Made by a program: the position numbers and the translations under genes. A stretch of 64,000 nucleotides of DNA, from assembly GCA_033819885.1 (NCBI GenBank), contig JAQYUZ010000001.1:620001-684000 (forward strand). The letters are read 5' to 3'. Origin of the DNA: Microbotryomycetes sp. JL201 (Eukaryota; Basidiomycota; Microbotryomycetes). The notes under the pieces are model-generated. The model saw only the letters and a list, made by a program, of their open reading frames with translations, was not told where the DNA came from and made no database searches. Positions 36,155-46,932 of this stretch are shown one piece after another; the first letter of the stretch is position 1; the number at the start of each line of letters is the position of its first letter.

Positions 36155-37901
36155 ATGAACGACTCGCATTTGCCGTCGTCAAGCGCGCAGCTCTTAGTCG
36201 ATGTCCGGGGCGCAGAGATAGTCTCGAGCAACTCGGACGACCCGAGCGTGTTTCTGCCGAACCATGAAGAAGGTCAGCCACAGACCAGCGTCCAAGCTGC
36301 TCTGTTGCCCGTGGCCGCACCGGCTCACCCTAGAGCTGACCATTACCCAATCTCTTGCAGTCATTTCGCACATCGCACTCGATGTAAGGTCCTCTCCATA
36401 TCATTTGGAACTATCTGGATTGACTTGGTCACACAGATTGGAGGTTCTTTGGCCAAGGTCGTCTACTTTACGCGGGCACCCAAAGGCTCGACAAACGCGC
36501 GCAAGGAACACCCTGCAACGCCACCTCAGGGTAACTCTCGTCCACAGACACCAATAACGGACCCAAGTCAGATCCCGCCAGTACGGCAACGGACTCCATC
36601 ACCGCCGTTGACGCCCGCCCAACCCAACGGTATCCTCGGCCCAAAGAGTCTGTCGCAGCGACCGGCAAACAAAATAGTAGGGTCGCTGTCACACCTCAGA
36701 AGAAGAAGCTCGACGTCAAAAATCTCATCGGGCGGGCGGTTAAACTTTGCAAAGTTCGAGACGACTGACCTGGCGTCGCTCATTTCCTTCTTGAACCGGT
36801 TAATCGAGTCGTCAGCGGCGTCAAACAGAGTACCGCTCGGCGTTATGAAGCGCAACGTCAAGATAATTGCAACAGGGGGAGGTGCGCACATGTACCACGA
36901 GCGACTACGCGATGAGCTCGGTGTTGAAGTGATGCGCGAAGAGGAAATGGAATGCCTCGTACTCGGCCTCGGGTTCATGATGGAAGTGCCAAATGAAGTG
37001 TTCTGGTACTCTGATGAACTCGTTCAAGCAATATCACACCCGCAAGCGGCAACGTTGGCCCCAATCTCGTCGCAAGAAATGGAGCGCCCTTCGCCTAACC
37101 CGCCACAGTACTCGCTCTCGTTCGACTCGAACCCGACGCCGGCCGTCTTCCCTTGCTTGCTGGTCAACATTGGTAGTGGCGTGTCGATTATCAAGATTGA
37201 CGATTATGGCAAATATGAGCGAATTTCGGGAACAAGTCTCGGCGGAGGCACACTGTGGGGCCTTCTGAGCCTGTTGACGGGCGCACAGAGCTTTGATGGT
37301 CAGTCGAGGTTGTTCTGAAGAGGTGACGGGGACTGTGTGACTTGACCTTGCTACTCGACCTAGATATGCTGCGACTAGCAGACCAGGGCGACAACTCGTC
37401 CGTTGACATGCTCGTCGGGGACATCTATGGCCAGGATTACAACAAGATCGGTTTGAAATCAAGCACGATCGCTTCGTCATTTGGTAAAGTGTTCCGCAAA
37501 GGCGAAGACGGCAACGCACCCGAGAAAAAAGCGTTCAGACCACAAGACATTAGTCGAAGTTTGCTCTACGCTATCTCGAACAATATCGGACAGATTGCAT
37601 ACATGAACGCCGAGAAACACAACCTCGACCGGATTTATTTCAGTGGAGGATTCATCCGAGGTGAGGACTCGTGCCGTTCCTTTTCGCTTTTCGTAATCGC
37701 TGATGATTGCTGATTGCAGGCCACGCTGCCACTATCTCGACGTTGTCGTACGCCATCCGCTTTTGGTCTAAAGGTACCAAACGAGCACATTTCCTCAGGC
37801 ACGAAGGTTATGTTGGCGCCATCGGCGCTTGGCTCAAAAATCTAGATGGATCAGGCACGCCTCTAACGAAGGAGGTTCCGCTTCCAAAAGTCCATTCATA
37901 A
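36155..37901 (+). CDS. Pantothenate kinase, eukaryotic type II
   Basis: Catalyses the first step of coenzyme A synthesis, ATP-dependent phosphorylation of pantothenate. Two introns near the 5' end are removed to give VISHIALDIGGSLAKVVYFT, the phosphate-1 loop of the family. A Pro/Ser-rich insertion follows. Next come KIIATGGGAHMYHERLRDEL, EEEMECLVLGLGFMM, FPCLLVNIGSGVSIIKID and ERISGTSLGGGTLWGLLSLL. The last exons contain DMLVGDIYGQDYNKIGL, LYAISNNIGQIAYMNAEKHN, RIYFSGGFIRGHAATISTLS and FLRHEGYVGAIGAWL. All signature regions are complete. The first ATG in frame is at 36155; the frame extends slightly upstream without ATG. It converges on THG1. Confidence 0.95.
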
Positions 37902-38054
37902 TAGGCATGGTTGGAACATTGAGAGTTTGGCTTCATTGTCGGGTGTCGTGCGCATTGTCTTTGTGGTTCTTCAACAAGGTGAATTGCCCGCTTGCATGTA
38001 ACTTCATTTCGCATTCTTTCAATCAATCCTTATTACTACAACAACAAGCAGACG

Positions 38055-39259
38055 TCAATCTGCCAGCAAGCCATGTCCAGTTCCACCCAATTGCCACCAC
38101 GACTCTGCAATCAAGTCTTCATGTACGACAACGACACGTCTCTTCATTTTCCTCCGTCCTTCTCCCGAAGCGTCTGGCGAGCGCTAGCGACCAACAAATT
38201 TCAGCTTTCGTTAAAGAGGCGGGCTTCGTTTGTGAAAGTGCAACCCACTGATGTGGAATCCCTGTCTTTCAACTCTCCTTCGTTCTGCCACAGCACGATG
38301 CTGCCTTTTTTATACATTTCCGGCAACGCGTTATAATTGATACCGAATTCTGAGAAAAGCATCTCTTGCTTTTGACTTGAAATAGTTCCCTAGAACACAA
38401 ACGCTCAGCGGTTTTTCAAGACAGGGCAGTGAAATTTGACAGATCGAGAGCTCACGGCCAACTCTTTATTTGCTTCCGTCGTCGTCCGACCACCTTTTTG
38501 AACAAGAGTCCAGAAACAGGTGTTGTAAAGATTATTGATGTGAGCTGAGGGCGAATTGGGAATGAGCATTCCTGGTTGGCATGCAAGGTGATTGTCCGTT
38601 CATAACATACTGTCGGCTTGTCTCCAGCGCAAATAGTCACGCGTCTCTATCTCTGTAGGATATTGAACAATCCTAAGGATTGTGGTACATATGATGACTT
38701 GAGCGAACGCGATTGCGCTCGAGCTGGCGAAATGCTTACCGTCCATCAAACACGGGCAAGTTGTCAACCTCGAGCGGCGAGTCTGGAAAGAAGCTTGGCC
38801 ACAGGAAAACGTAACTTGCGGTGAACAAGGACGTCACGAGGGACACGAGTTTGCTATTGGAGCGCGTAAGCGGATTGTATTGACAGCATGACGAAACAGA
38901 ACGACGGACCTGGCTCGTCGGCCGTGCAAATTGCACTTTCTTTTAAACACAAAGCTGAACAGGGATTCGTGAGCCCGAACACGGCTGGCTATGTTGCTCA
39001 ATGATCCGACGCACCTGTACTCGTCACTCTCACCAAACGCGACAACGCAATCGCCCATGAGTTCCTTGCCTTGGACAACTCGCTTGGCCGCCTCATTCAT
39101 CAGCCGCAAAGCTCGTTCGTCATTTGGTTTTTCGAATTGATGACTTGCACTGAACTTGTGAAACCCTTTGCCATCGAGACGAATGACAAAGAACGTGCTT
39201 GGGAGCAGCGAGTCGGGTTGCTCGAACGTGCGTACGTACGCGAACCTCGTATTGGCCAT
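38055..39259 (-). CDS. THG1: tRNA-His guanylyltransferase
   Basis: Adds the extra 5' G(-1) that marks tRNA-His for its synthetase. It starts MANTRFAYVRTFEQPDSLLP. The metal-binding RLDGKGFHKFS and GESDEYSFVFKRK are present, the latter across an intron. Further exons give SKLVSLVTSLFTASYVFLWP, PVFDGRIVQYPTEIETRDYL, RWRQADTHINNLYNTCFWTL, QKQEMLFSEFGINYNALPEM, KKGSIVLWQNE and, after a last intron, KMKRRVVVVHEDLIAESWWQ. The stop at 38055-38057 closes a Gly-rich tail. The 3' half is carried on four short exons that only make sense once joined. One donor (38904-38909 on the complementary strand) is gtccgt. The catalytic carboxylates are all present. Confidence 0.93.
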
Positions 39260-39603
39260 TCAACGGGCAACAAATCCGTCAGTCCAGCTTGATGTGAGCG
39301 TCTTGTACTCGTGTGATGCTTGGTCGATGGATCAGAAAGATCGTAGATCTTGATTTCTTCTTTGGAATGTCGAGGCCACCATCAATGCCTGTTCTGACGC
39401 TCAGCCAGCCCATGTATGACTACAGCAGCTTCATGACTAGAATTGTGCAAGGTTTCCGCTCAAGTGGGGTATCACTGGGCACGTGACCTTCTCGCCGTTG
39501 TTCCGAGCTGTACGAGGTCCGCGCGCAAACACGACATGATACCATGGTACTACAAGCGCAATTCTTGTGATGCATTCACAACCAACTCGGGATGTCTAGA
39601 CTT
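39260..39603. promoter_or_regulatory. THG1 upstream region with a CACGTG site
   Basis: These 344 bases separate the THG1 start from the chromate transporter stop. No coding frame is convincing. CACGTG occurs at 39480-39485 inside the word gcacgtgacctt, about 220 bases upstream of THG1 and in the same orientation relative to the gene as at SPB1. Confidence 0.45.
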
Positions 39604-41510
39604 CTAGATGTCAAAAACACTAGGCTTTATGCCAAACGCGATCAAGCTCGTAACTACTCCACCGACAATGACGAAGGGTGCCGGAACGTTGAATGGTCCG
39701 GCAGCGACAAAAGATCCAGCAACCATCGAAACGAGGAAACCGTCCCTGTCGAGTGAGGCGGTGATGGCTGGTTTCGTGCCCGTCGGGTCTGCCGCGATCA
39801 AACCAATACGGAACAATCGATAGACAGCAGACCAAATCAGACCAATGGCAGCGGCGCAAGTTCCGCGAAGAATGCTCCGGACGACTGGAATCGTCTTCCA
39901 GCGTTGGTAGAGTGGTAAGAATGCGAGTTTGAGCATGATGCCAGGCAAAAAGATGGCCGTCACGCCCAGAAGTGCGCCACCGACTGGAGCTGACGGAATG
40001 ATGAGCACGCCGAGGTATGCGGTGAAGCAAAAGACTGGTCCGGGCATCGCTTGCTGGATGGCATAGCCTAGAAGAAAGTCGCGAGCAGAGAGCCAGCCAG
40101 GTTCGACGGTGTATCCGTACAGCAGCGGAATGACAACGGGACCGCCTATCAACGAGAATGAGTCATCAGTGGGTTTCGCGGATGCAGCAAGCGGTAGTCC
40201 ACCGGCGAAGAATTCGGCAAAAGACCTCCTGCGGTGGTGTTTGTGCAAATCGACACTATACGCTAGTCGTGCGCAACACCCTCAAGGAAAATCACTCACC
40301 TCCAAAGATGATTGTGCCGGCAACAAGCAGATTTGTGGCAAAGTCGAGCGCTCGGTGATGACTCGAGAAGGCGCGAGCGACGAGCATTGCGATCAAAATG
40401 GCAAAAAAGGCCGCGGCGATGACGAGACCATTTCGAACGCCGAGGTTGAAGTATCGAACTTCCTCCACGTGCTGGTGTTCGACTGTGGATTCGTCGAGGA
40501 CGTGATGGCGTTCTTCGAGCGGCGGGGTCGGGTATCGTGGAGAATCAGAGTCGGCCGTATGGGCGCGCCTGAGGTGCAAGTTCGAGGCGCCGGTTACATC
40601 AGTCCCAGATGACTTTGTCGCCACCGGATCCGGTCTTCTCAGGTCCAGCTCGATCTCTTCGGGCTCCTGGGTCGGCGTCGCTACGGTTCGTTCCTCGGAC
40701 GAGCGCCGCTGCTCATACTCGGAGGCGCGCCTCTGCTGCTCTTCTTTCCTAGCTTTGATTGTGCGACGGTACACGATCGCCCTATCGTAGATTGCCGTCG
40801 AGATACCTCCCCATACCATCAGGACAGGATAGAGCCACTGGCTTTCATAGCAAGCCGCGATGGCACCGGACATGAACAGGAGCAGCCGAGTCAGACCGTC
40901 CGTGACGACCTTGTTTGACAATTGGTAGGCGGCGAGCAAGACAAGGCCGACAGCTGCTGCGTTGATGCCGGTGAACAAGGCAAAGACGATGTCGGGCAAG
41001 GTATCGGGAATGCGGCGCACGCCGAACCCTACACCAGCCATGATGACGGCGCAAGGAGCTGTGAGCAGAAAGAAGGACCAGAGGCCTGCAAGTGTGCCGT
41101 CGTGCAGACAACTGATGCTGAATGCGAGCTGTTTGAATGGGGCAGACGGCGCGATTTCAATCGAGTGGCGCAGAAGATGTTGACAGCGTACTGCACCTGA
41201 GAGAACGAAGGGCCTGGAAGAGCGTTTCCGAGAGCGAGCAGATCGTTGAACGTACTATCGTCGACCCACTTCTCTCGCTGAACAAAGATCTGCAGGCCGG
41301 CTGAGAGTGATCAGAAATGGGAGTACGTGCGCGTAGACCTTGTCACACCTTTTGGATGAGGACAATGTTTGCTGATGGGCCACCAAACGCCGTGAAGCCG
41401 AGCGGACCGTACCATTTCGTTGTGAGCCACAGACGATCACGCAAGGAGCGACGAAGCGGGGGCGGCGCCCGTGTACTCGTTACATCCGCCTGTGATCGCG
41501 TTTGCACCAT
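39604..41510 (-). CDS. CHR-family chromate transporter, two-domain type
   Basis: A membrane protein of the CHR superfamily. The start at 41510 gives MVQTRSQADVTSTRAPPPLR, then WYGPLGFTAFGGPSANIVLI, the conserved first-domain motif with FGGP. Later first-domain features are REKWVDDSTFNDLLALGNAL and PGPSFSQ. Membrane helices follow (LWSFFLLTAPCAVIMAGVGF; FALFTGINAAAVGLVLLAAY). A charged cytosolic linker of about 110 residues precedes the second half, which repeats the pattern: FFAGGLPLAASAKPTDDSFS, GYAIQQAMPGPVFCFTAYLG, APVGGALLGVTAIFLPGIML. Bacterial and Neurospora relatives move chromate; whether this one exports it or handles sulfate-like anions is not shown. About 540 aa, complete at both ends. 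Confidence 0.9.
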
Positions 41511-41885
41511 GGTTAACCTGGTCTTGATCAGATCGGAGAGAGCGGAAGGAGGTTTATTGCTGGCAAACCGGTCAGGCTATCGTCGAACAAATGTCGACGG
41601 ATCACGTGCTTTTGAAAAGAAACGGGCGGCACGCGCGATGGTGGCGAGGCGACACGAAGCAAGCCTCAGATGAACTGAGGCGATGGCAAGGCGACTTGAG
41701 TGCAGACGTATACTGCGGAATGCCAAGCATCTCTCTGCAGCTCGTTTCCGGCTGTTTGCCGCCGGAGCTCTTTTGAAATTGACAGCGCACGTGCGCCACC
41801 TCACACCATTTTGATCGCAGACACATACATCCGCTCTCGACGACGCAGGCACTGACGAGCAGACAGCAGAGCTAGGCAGCTGGTG
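41511..41885. promoter_or_regulatory. Divergent spacer of chromate transporter and Rsc9-like gene
   Basis: This 375-base stretch contains no trusted coding frame. A CACGTG core lies at 41603-41608, and a short perfect dyad cctcagatgaactgagg at 41664-41680 (6-bp arms, 5-base loop). Both transcripts must start here. Confidence 0.45.
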
Positions 41886-44032
41886 ATGACGACGCAGCGC
41901 ACGCATCAGCAAGGCGCCAGTCGCGCGAACGGCGCCAGCTCGACACGACGTCATGGCGCATCAAAGGGCCAGCCCGGCTCATCGTCACACGGTAATCCAC
42001 GTGCAATCACTCGCGACAAGTGGAACAGGGTCTATGGCGGCAGTGCGTCGTCCTCTTTTCCCCTCGCCAGGCTCCTCACGTGACTGACTTGGCGCGCGCT
42101 TGTCTCGCAGATGCTTACCTCGACACAGGAGCTGGCAATCGATTGATCATGTCGCTGCGCTCGCCGTCGCTGCAAGACATCGACTTTGCGCTCGAGCGGT
42201 TGGCGCAGGTGTCGAGCGTCGACCCAGACGTGCTCAGGCTAGCAGATTACCCGGGACTGCTTGACGCTCTCTTGAACATCCTCAAGAATTATGTCGACGT
42301 CAGATGCGGCAAGCTCGGGCACACAAACACCGTGGATCACGACGCGAGCGCAGCGGCCGCAGTCCTGCTCGACCATTGGGCAACGGAAACAACTCAAAGC
42401 ACACCCAAATCGAGAGCTTTCGAAGCTGCGCTCATCTTGCGCAACATCGCTCCCGAGCGCGGCAACCCGAAACACTTAACTGCCTCGAAGCGTCTCAGGC
42501 CGCTCATCGTCGCAGTCCTCGAACAAGCGCTACACGACAGCAACGACGAACTCGCAGAGCTACAAATCTACATGATGGAGATCTTTGAGGTTGTCGCCGA
42601 GTCGACAGCTTTGCGACTGACGCCACGCGCTGTTTCAAACTCGGCCAAGAAACCCAGGCTGTCTGTAGATTCGCCATCGACCGCTCGTCTTTTTCCGCTT
42701 CTCGCTCGTCTCACTCGGTCTCCCGATCGCGCAGTCGTTATTGCAGCGCTCCGGTGCTTGACCGCGTGCTGCCTCAATGACGAGTCGCGTCCGGTCGTTA
42801 GCTTTGTCAACGCCGACTTGGCTCTACCAAAGGCGACCATACACCCTCTCGAGACAGCAGTTGAGCTTTTAGCGGTCAGAGACGCAGAACTAGTCACAGC
42901 CGCAATGCACTTCATCTATCAACAGACTCTGGTTCCCGCAAACGCTGTCGCTTTCGCGTCTCGGCCCGATCTTGCGCTAGTATTCAAGCTCGTCATCGGC
43001 ATGCTGCGCTTTGGTACATCGCAAGAGTTTACAGAGCACGTTCTGCCCTTTGCGGGAACCCTAGGCGACAACTATTACCGGCGCGTTCAGCGAAAGTTTA
43101 AACGACAAGTGCACCATTCTGCTCGCGGCAGTATCTGTCAGCCGCTGACAGGCGCGGCCCTCGAACGAGTCCGGGCCTTGACAGAGCCTACGAGAGCACG
43201 AGAGTGGTGAGGAATGACAGGCTGTCTGCCAGTCTCGCTCAAACTAAGATCGCCGTGGTTTCTATCCCTTTAGGATGCAGGAAATGTACGAGTCCGCGCC
43301 TGATGCCGACATCACCCAAGTCGAACTCTGGCAAACGTACCGAACACAGTTTGAAGCTTTCTATGCTGCCGGTCAGGCGCCTCCCTTGTTGCCGGCTGCC
43401 GACTTGATCAAGATGTCGTCGGACGTGTTCCCGGGTGCGAAACCGATGGTCATTGAACAACCGGAACGCAAATTCATCATCCGACACATGCGACCAAGAG
43501 ACCGGACCGGTCAGTCTAATCCTCGCTTACGGTTTGTATGCTTTCAAGCTCAAAATTCTCGTGCACAGATATGAGAACCGTGTTTCTGTGTCGATGGTCG
43601 GGGTGTACCGCGCCTCTTGGACCAGATTCGCCTGAGTCACTGTATCAACATGTGTGTCAGAATCATCTCACGCCTCCGGTCGAGGCCGAACGGTGCTGGT
43701 GGGCCAGCTGTTCGCATGCGTCGTCTCGACTTGACGTCAACGACAAGCTCAGCGATTTGCGACATCACTTGATAGCTCATATACCCGTCTACCATCCTCC
43801 ACCTGGATACGGTAATCCGCCTGAACCTCCGGTGCCGACGAGCGAGTTCTTGGACGAGCCGCAAACGACAATGAAGTTCGAAACATGCATTCGAATGGAG
43901 TACGGGACAAGTGGAGACGTAGAAGGATTGCCATTCGCTGCAGCGCTCGTCCTGAGAAACCTTGTTCGGACAGCCCGCAACGCGGTCGCTTCGAGTGGCA
44001 ATGCGGACGTCTCGGAAGACGATCCTGGACGA

Positions 44033-44068
<36 letters not shown>

Positions 44069-44362
44069 CAACAGCAACAACAAAACGCTAGCATGGCCGT
44101 CAGCATCGAGAGTTTGACGGCCAACGAAACGAGCATTCTTGTCTTGTTAGAACGGGCCGCAGAAGGTGGAGATGGCGGTGGCAAACAAGAAGAGCACGAC
44201 GATGCCGAAACAGCAATAGAGAGGCTGGACAATGTCGCATACTCTCGTGCGAGAGATTCAATCAAGGTGTTGCAGGGGTTTGAAGACGAAATTTTACAAA
44301 TCGCTTTGGCGGATTCGAGTCTGGGAAAGCTGCTTACAGAGGTGCTGAGCTTGATGTCGTAA
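41886..44362 (+). CDS. Rsc9/ARID2-like subunit of a SWI/SNF-type remodeller
   Basis: A nuclear chromatin-remodelling subunit, tentative. After a basic, Gln/Ser-rich start (MTTQRTHQQGASRANGASST), exon 2 encodes an armadillo-like helical region with SLRSPSLQDIDFALERLAQV and FEAALILRNIAPERGNPKHL. Family members share such LVLRN or LILRN helices. A later region resembles the RFX/zinc-finger part (FLCRWSGCTAPLGPDSPESL, YQHVCQNHLTPPVEAERCWW), with paired Cys/His that could hold zinc. A second LVLRNLVRTARN motif follows. Near the C-terminus a 17-residue polyglutamine run (CAG/CAA codons, 44033-44083) interrupts the sequence. I judge the family from these patterns, not from a search. It converges on a dehydrogenase gene. 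Confidence 0.65.
44033..44083 (+). repeat. CAG/CAA microsatellite encoding polyglutamine
   Basis: Seventeen consecutive glutamine codons: a nearly pure CAG run followed by a CAA-rich run with one CAG. It lies inside the last exon of the Rsc9-like gene. The pure CAG part is the type likely to vary in length between strains. Confidence 0.95.
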
Positions 44363-44507
44363 GGATAGTTGACTCTCGTGCTCTGTTCCTTTCGTTGATC
44401 TTCTCGCTTGCTGTTCTGCAACGAGAAAGTCGTTGCGTGATATGTCTGCTTTTACAATCAACTGAAAATATTTGGTCTCATCTCGTTACATACGTGATCA
44501 ACGTTGG

Positions 44508-45739
44508 CTACTTCTGCACAGCCGATTCGGGCGTTTCAGATACACGATAAATGAATTTTTCAGCATGAGCTTCGCCGTCTTGCAACCTTCTGAGTCCTTC
44601 AGCGACTCCTACCAAACCTTCCGGGATCAAAGTCGTCTTTTGAGCTTTAAATTCGCCCTTGTCGATCCATTTCGAGACTTTGTAAAAGTACTCTTGGACA
44701 AAATCGGCTTCGTTTTGATGAGCTGTCGCGACCAACGTTCGAACGGGTTTGACATTGTTGGGCAATGACGCCAATGTCTTGTCGTCGTACGTCAGTACAT
44801 ACGCTGAACGAATGAGAGCTCCAGGCGTCAATGTTTTGTCTTCCCTTTGAAAGCAAATCTACATACTGAATGTGCCACCATTCTCTTTCAGAACATCGAC
44901 GATAATGTCCATTGTGCCATTCTCAGACACGCAATCGTAAACGTGCTTGATCTTGCCATCACCGGCCTTTTTAATTTCGTCGACAAGCTCTTCGTTAGAC
45001 TTTTTGCGATAATCGATTATTTTGTCACAGCCATACTGCTCGGCATGCTTGCATGATTTGCCCGCCACGCCAATGACGTACAGGCCCGACTTTTTGGCGA
45101 GCTGTGTGACGTAAACACCGACGGTCGTTGCTGCGCCATAAACCAAGATTGGGGTCTTGTCTGTTGCAGGCTCGTCTGGTGTAGGCAATCCCAACCTCTT
45201 GTACAAGCCAATCGCGGCCGTCGCATACGCAAGTGGCAACGCGGCTGCGTTCTCGAACGTAGTATTGTCCCTGATTGGAAATGTCGTAGGCTCTTTCGAT
45301 ACGGTGTACTCGGCGTATGCTCCATACTTGTTTGCCGTGCGCATAGGGGTGAATGCGGCGACCCTGTCACCTTTTGAGAATCGGCTGACGCCAGGGCCAA
45401 CGCTCTCGACTGTGCCAGCAACGTCGTTGCCCTCGACCGCCTCGTATGGGGGCATGTAATATGGAATCTTCCAGTCCTGTGAGATGATTGTCAGAAACTG
45501 AGATCGCATACAATATTTCATCACTCCTTGCCTTTGGGTTCGAGCTGACGATTACGTCTGTCGCGAAGGGTTAGCAGGTCGAAATGTAGATGCTGGCATA
45601 TGCTGAGAGCGGGAGCAAAGCTTGACTTACTCTTAATCAACACCTCTCCATTCTCTGGCTTGGGTATTTCACTCAAGACGAGCGTGCGGTGCTCGCGATC
45701 AACGTAAAGAGCCTTCATAAGCTTGCCAGGCGAAGGCAT
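44508..45739 (-). CDS. Zinc-type alcohol dehydrogenase-like oxidoreductase (MDR family)
   Basis: An NAD(P)H-dependent medium-chain reductase of the quinone reductase/enoyl reductase branch. The start at 45739 gives MPSPGKLMKALYVDREHRTL, then EVLIKNVIVSSNPKDWKIPY, rebuilt across two introns; NPKDW is typical for fungal members. GroES-like domain features are GNDVAGTVESVGPGVSRFSK and GDRVAAFTPM. The cofactor-binding region is TPILVYGAATTVGVYVTQLA, followed by KIIDYRK and VYDCVSENGTMDIIVDVLKE. The C-terminal exon has VATAHQNEADFVQEYFYKVS and HAEKFIYRVSETPES. The catalytic-zinc cysteines of true alcohol dehydrogenases are absent, as expected here. The second intron (45477-45531) must be GC-AG. 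The substrate is unknown. Confidence 0.88.
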
Positions 45740-46083
45740 TGTTGGAGATTGGCTTTGTTTGAGGCTGGATGAGAAAGCTGTGGTGTGTTTTGGATAGCGC
45801 TTTGTGCCGGCGAAAGAAAGGACACCGGAGCGGCAATGCACGAGTGCAAGTGCCGGGAGAGGACTGTGCGTCACGAACCCGCTGACATCGCAGCCGCTAA
45901 GGAACAAGGGCATGGCGACGCCGTGACTCAATCGCTGTATATTCAATGAAATTGAGGCAATTGCCGATTTCTAGTCCGACGGGCTTCCGGCGGCAGTGAC
46001 AATGATGCCTCCTGTTTCTCAGCGTGAGCAGCTCGGACTCGAGGCGTGAGTCTTGATCCGAGCCACGGACCAGAGACACAGTG
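45740..46083. promoter_or_regulatory. Divergent spacer of dehydrogenase and complex I subunit
   Basis: 344 bases between two outward start codons. I see no repeat, recognised motif or convincing coding frame. Confidence 0.4.
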
Positions 46084-46828
46084 ATGGCGTCAGCTGTTGA
46101 GAGTGCTCCGACAATGTCACCGCGGCCATTTCTGGCGCCGGTACACGCCAAGCTAGCGAAGCAGTACGCGCCAAAGGACGTGTGGACGCCTGCGTTCAAC
46201 GTCGGCGTCACGAGCGCAGGCGTCGGCCTCTTCATCAGTGCTATCAAAAACTCTCTCGAGGCACACAACAAGGGCGCTATGGGCGTCTTTACGAGGACAG
46301 GATGGCTCGCCGGCTACTTTGGTCAGTCTCGGCTGCTCGGCGCACGCACGCGCTCGGCATGGACAAATAACGAAAGGCAGCGAGCGACAGAAGTCTTGTG
46401 AAAACGAGGCTGCAGCTTTCAAGCTCGCATCCGTCCCCTGTGTCTCTGCAATCGGCCTCGCTTCCGTCGACGACGCCCCTCACTCCCCTTTACTGACATA
46501 AATTGTTTGCTCGAACTTGTCATCTGCAGCTGCTGCCGGTGTTGCATTCACCGTTGTCGACCACCAAGTGGCAAACTTTATCGAGTCGTCTGATAACGGC
46601 ATCGCCGGAGCTGCAGGCGGATGCGCCGCTGGATTCGTCTCTGGTATTCGATCAGGCTCAATCCCGAAAGCCATGGGCTTGTGCGCATTCATGGGCACGG
46701 CTATTGGCACGTATGACCTAGCAGGAGGACAGCTCGGATGGGAGAGTGGGCGCAAGGACAGGCTGACAAGGGAGAAGGAGCATGAGCAATTCTTCAAAAA
46801 GAGACAGCCTGCGGCAGCAGACGAATAG
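46084..46828 (+). CDS. Complex I accessory subunit, NDUFA11/21.3 kDa type
   Basis: A small inner-membrane protein of the Tim17/Tim22 fold found in mitochondrial NADH:ubiquinone oxidoreductase. Exon 1 reads MASAVESAPTMSPRPFLAPV and contains AFNVGVTSAGVGLFISAIKN and GVFTRTGWLAGYF. The intron joins this to AAAAGVAFTVVDHQVANFIE, then GIAGAAGGCAAGFVSGIRSG and SIPKAMGLCAFMGTAIGTYD. Four Gly/Ala-rich membrane helices with GxxxG spacing are visible. The C-terminal tail is charged (GWESGRKDRLTREKEHEQFF). Fungal NDUFA11 orthologues share this length and tail. Another Tim17-family role is possible but less likely. Confidence 0.75.
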
Positions 46829-46932
46829 ATTGCGAGGCTCGGTGAACCATTGTAATGAATCGTGCCCTTTCAGGCGATATTGCAGCATTTCCGATCTGAT
46901 CTGTTACGACTGCTTTCTCGGCCTGACGCGTC

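Noticed and set aside
43637-44083. Minus-strand frame with a leucine run, and another with a cysteine run
   Set aside because: These are antisense shadows of the CAG/CAA tract in the Rsc9-like gene.
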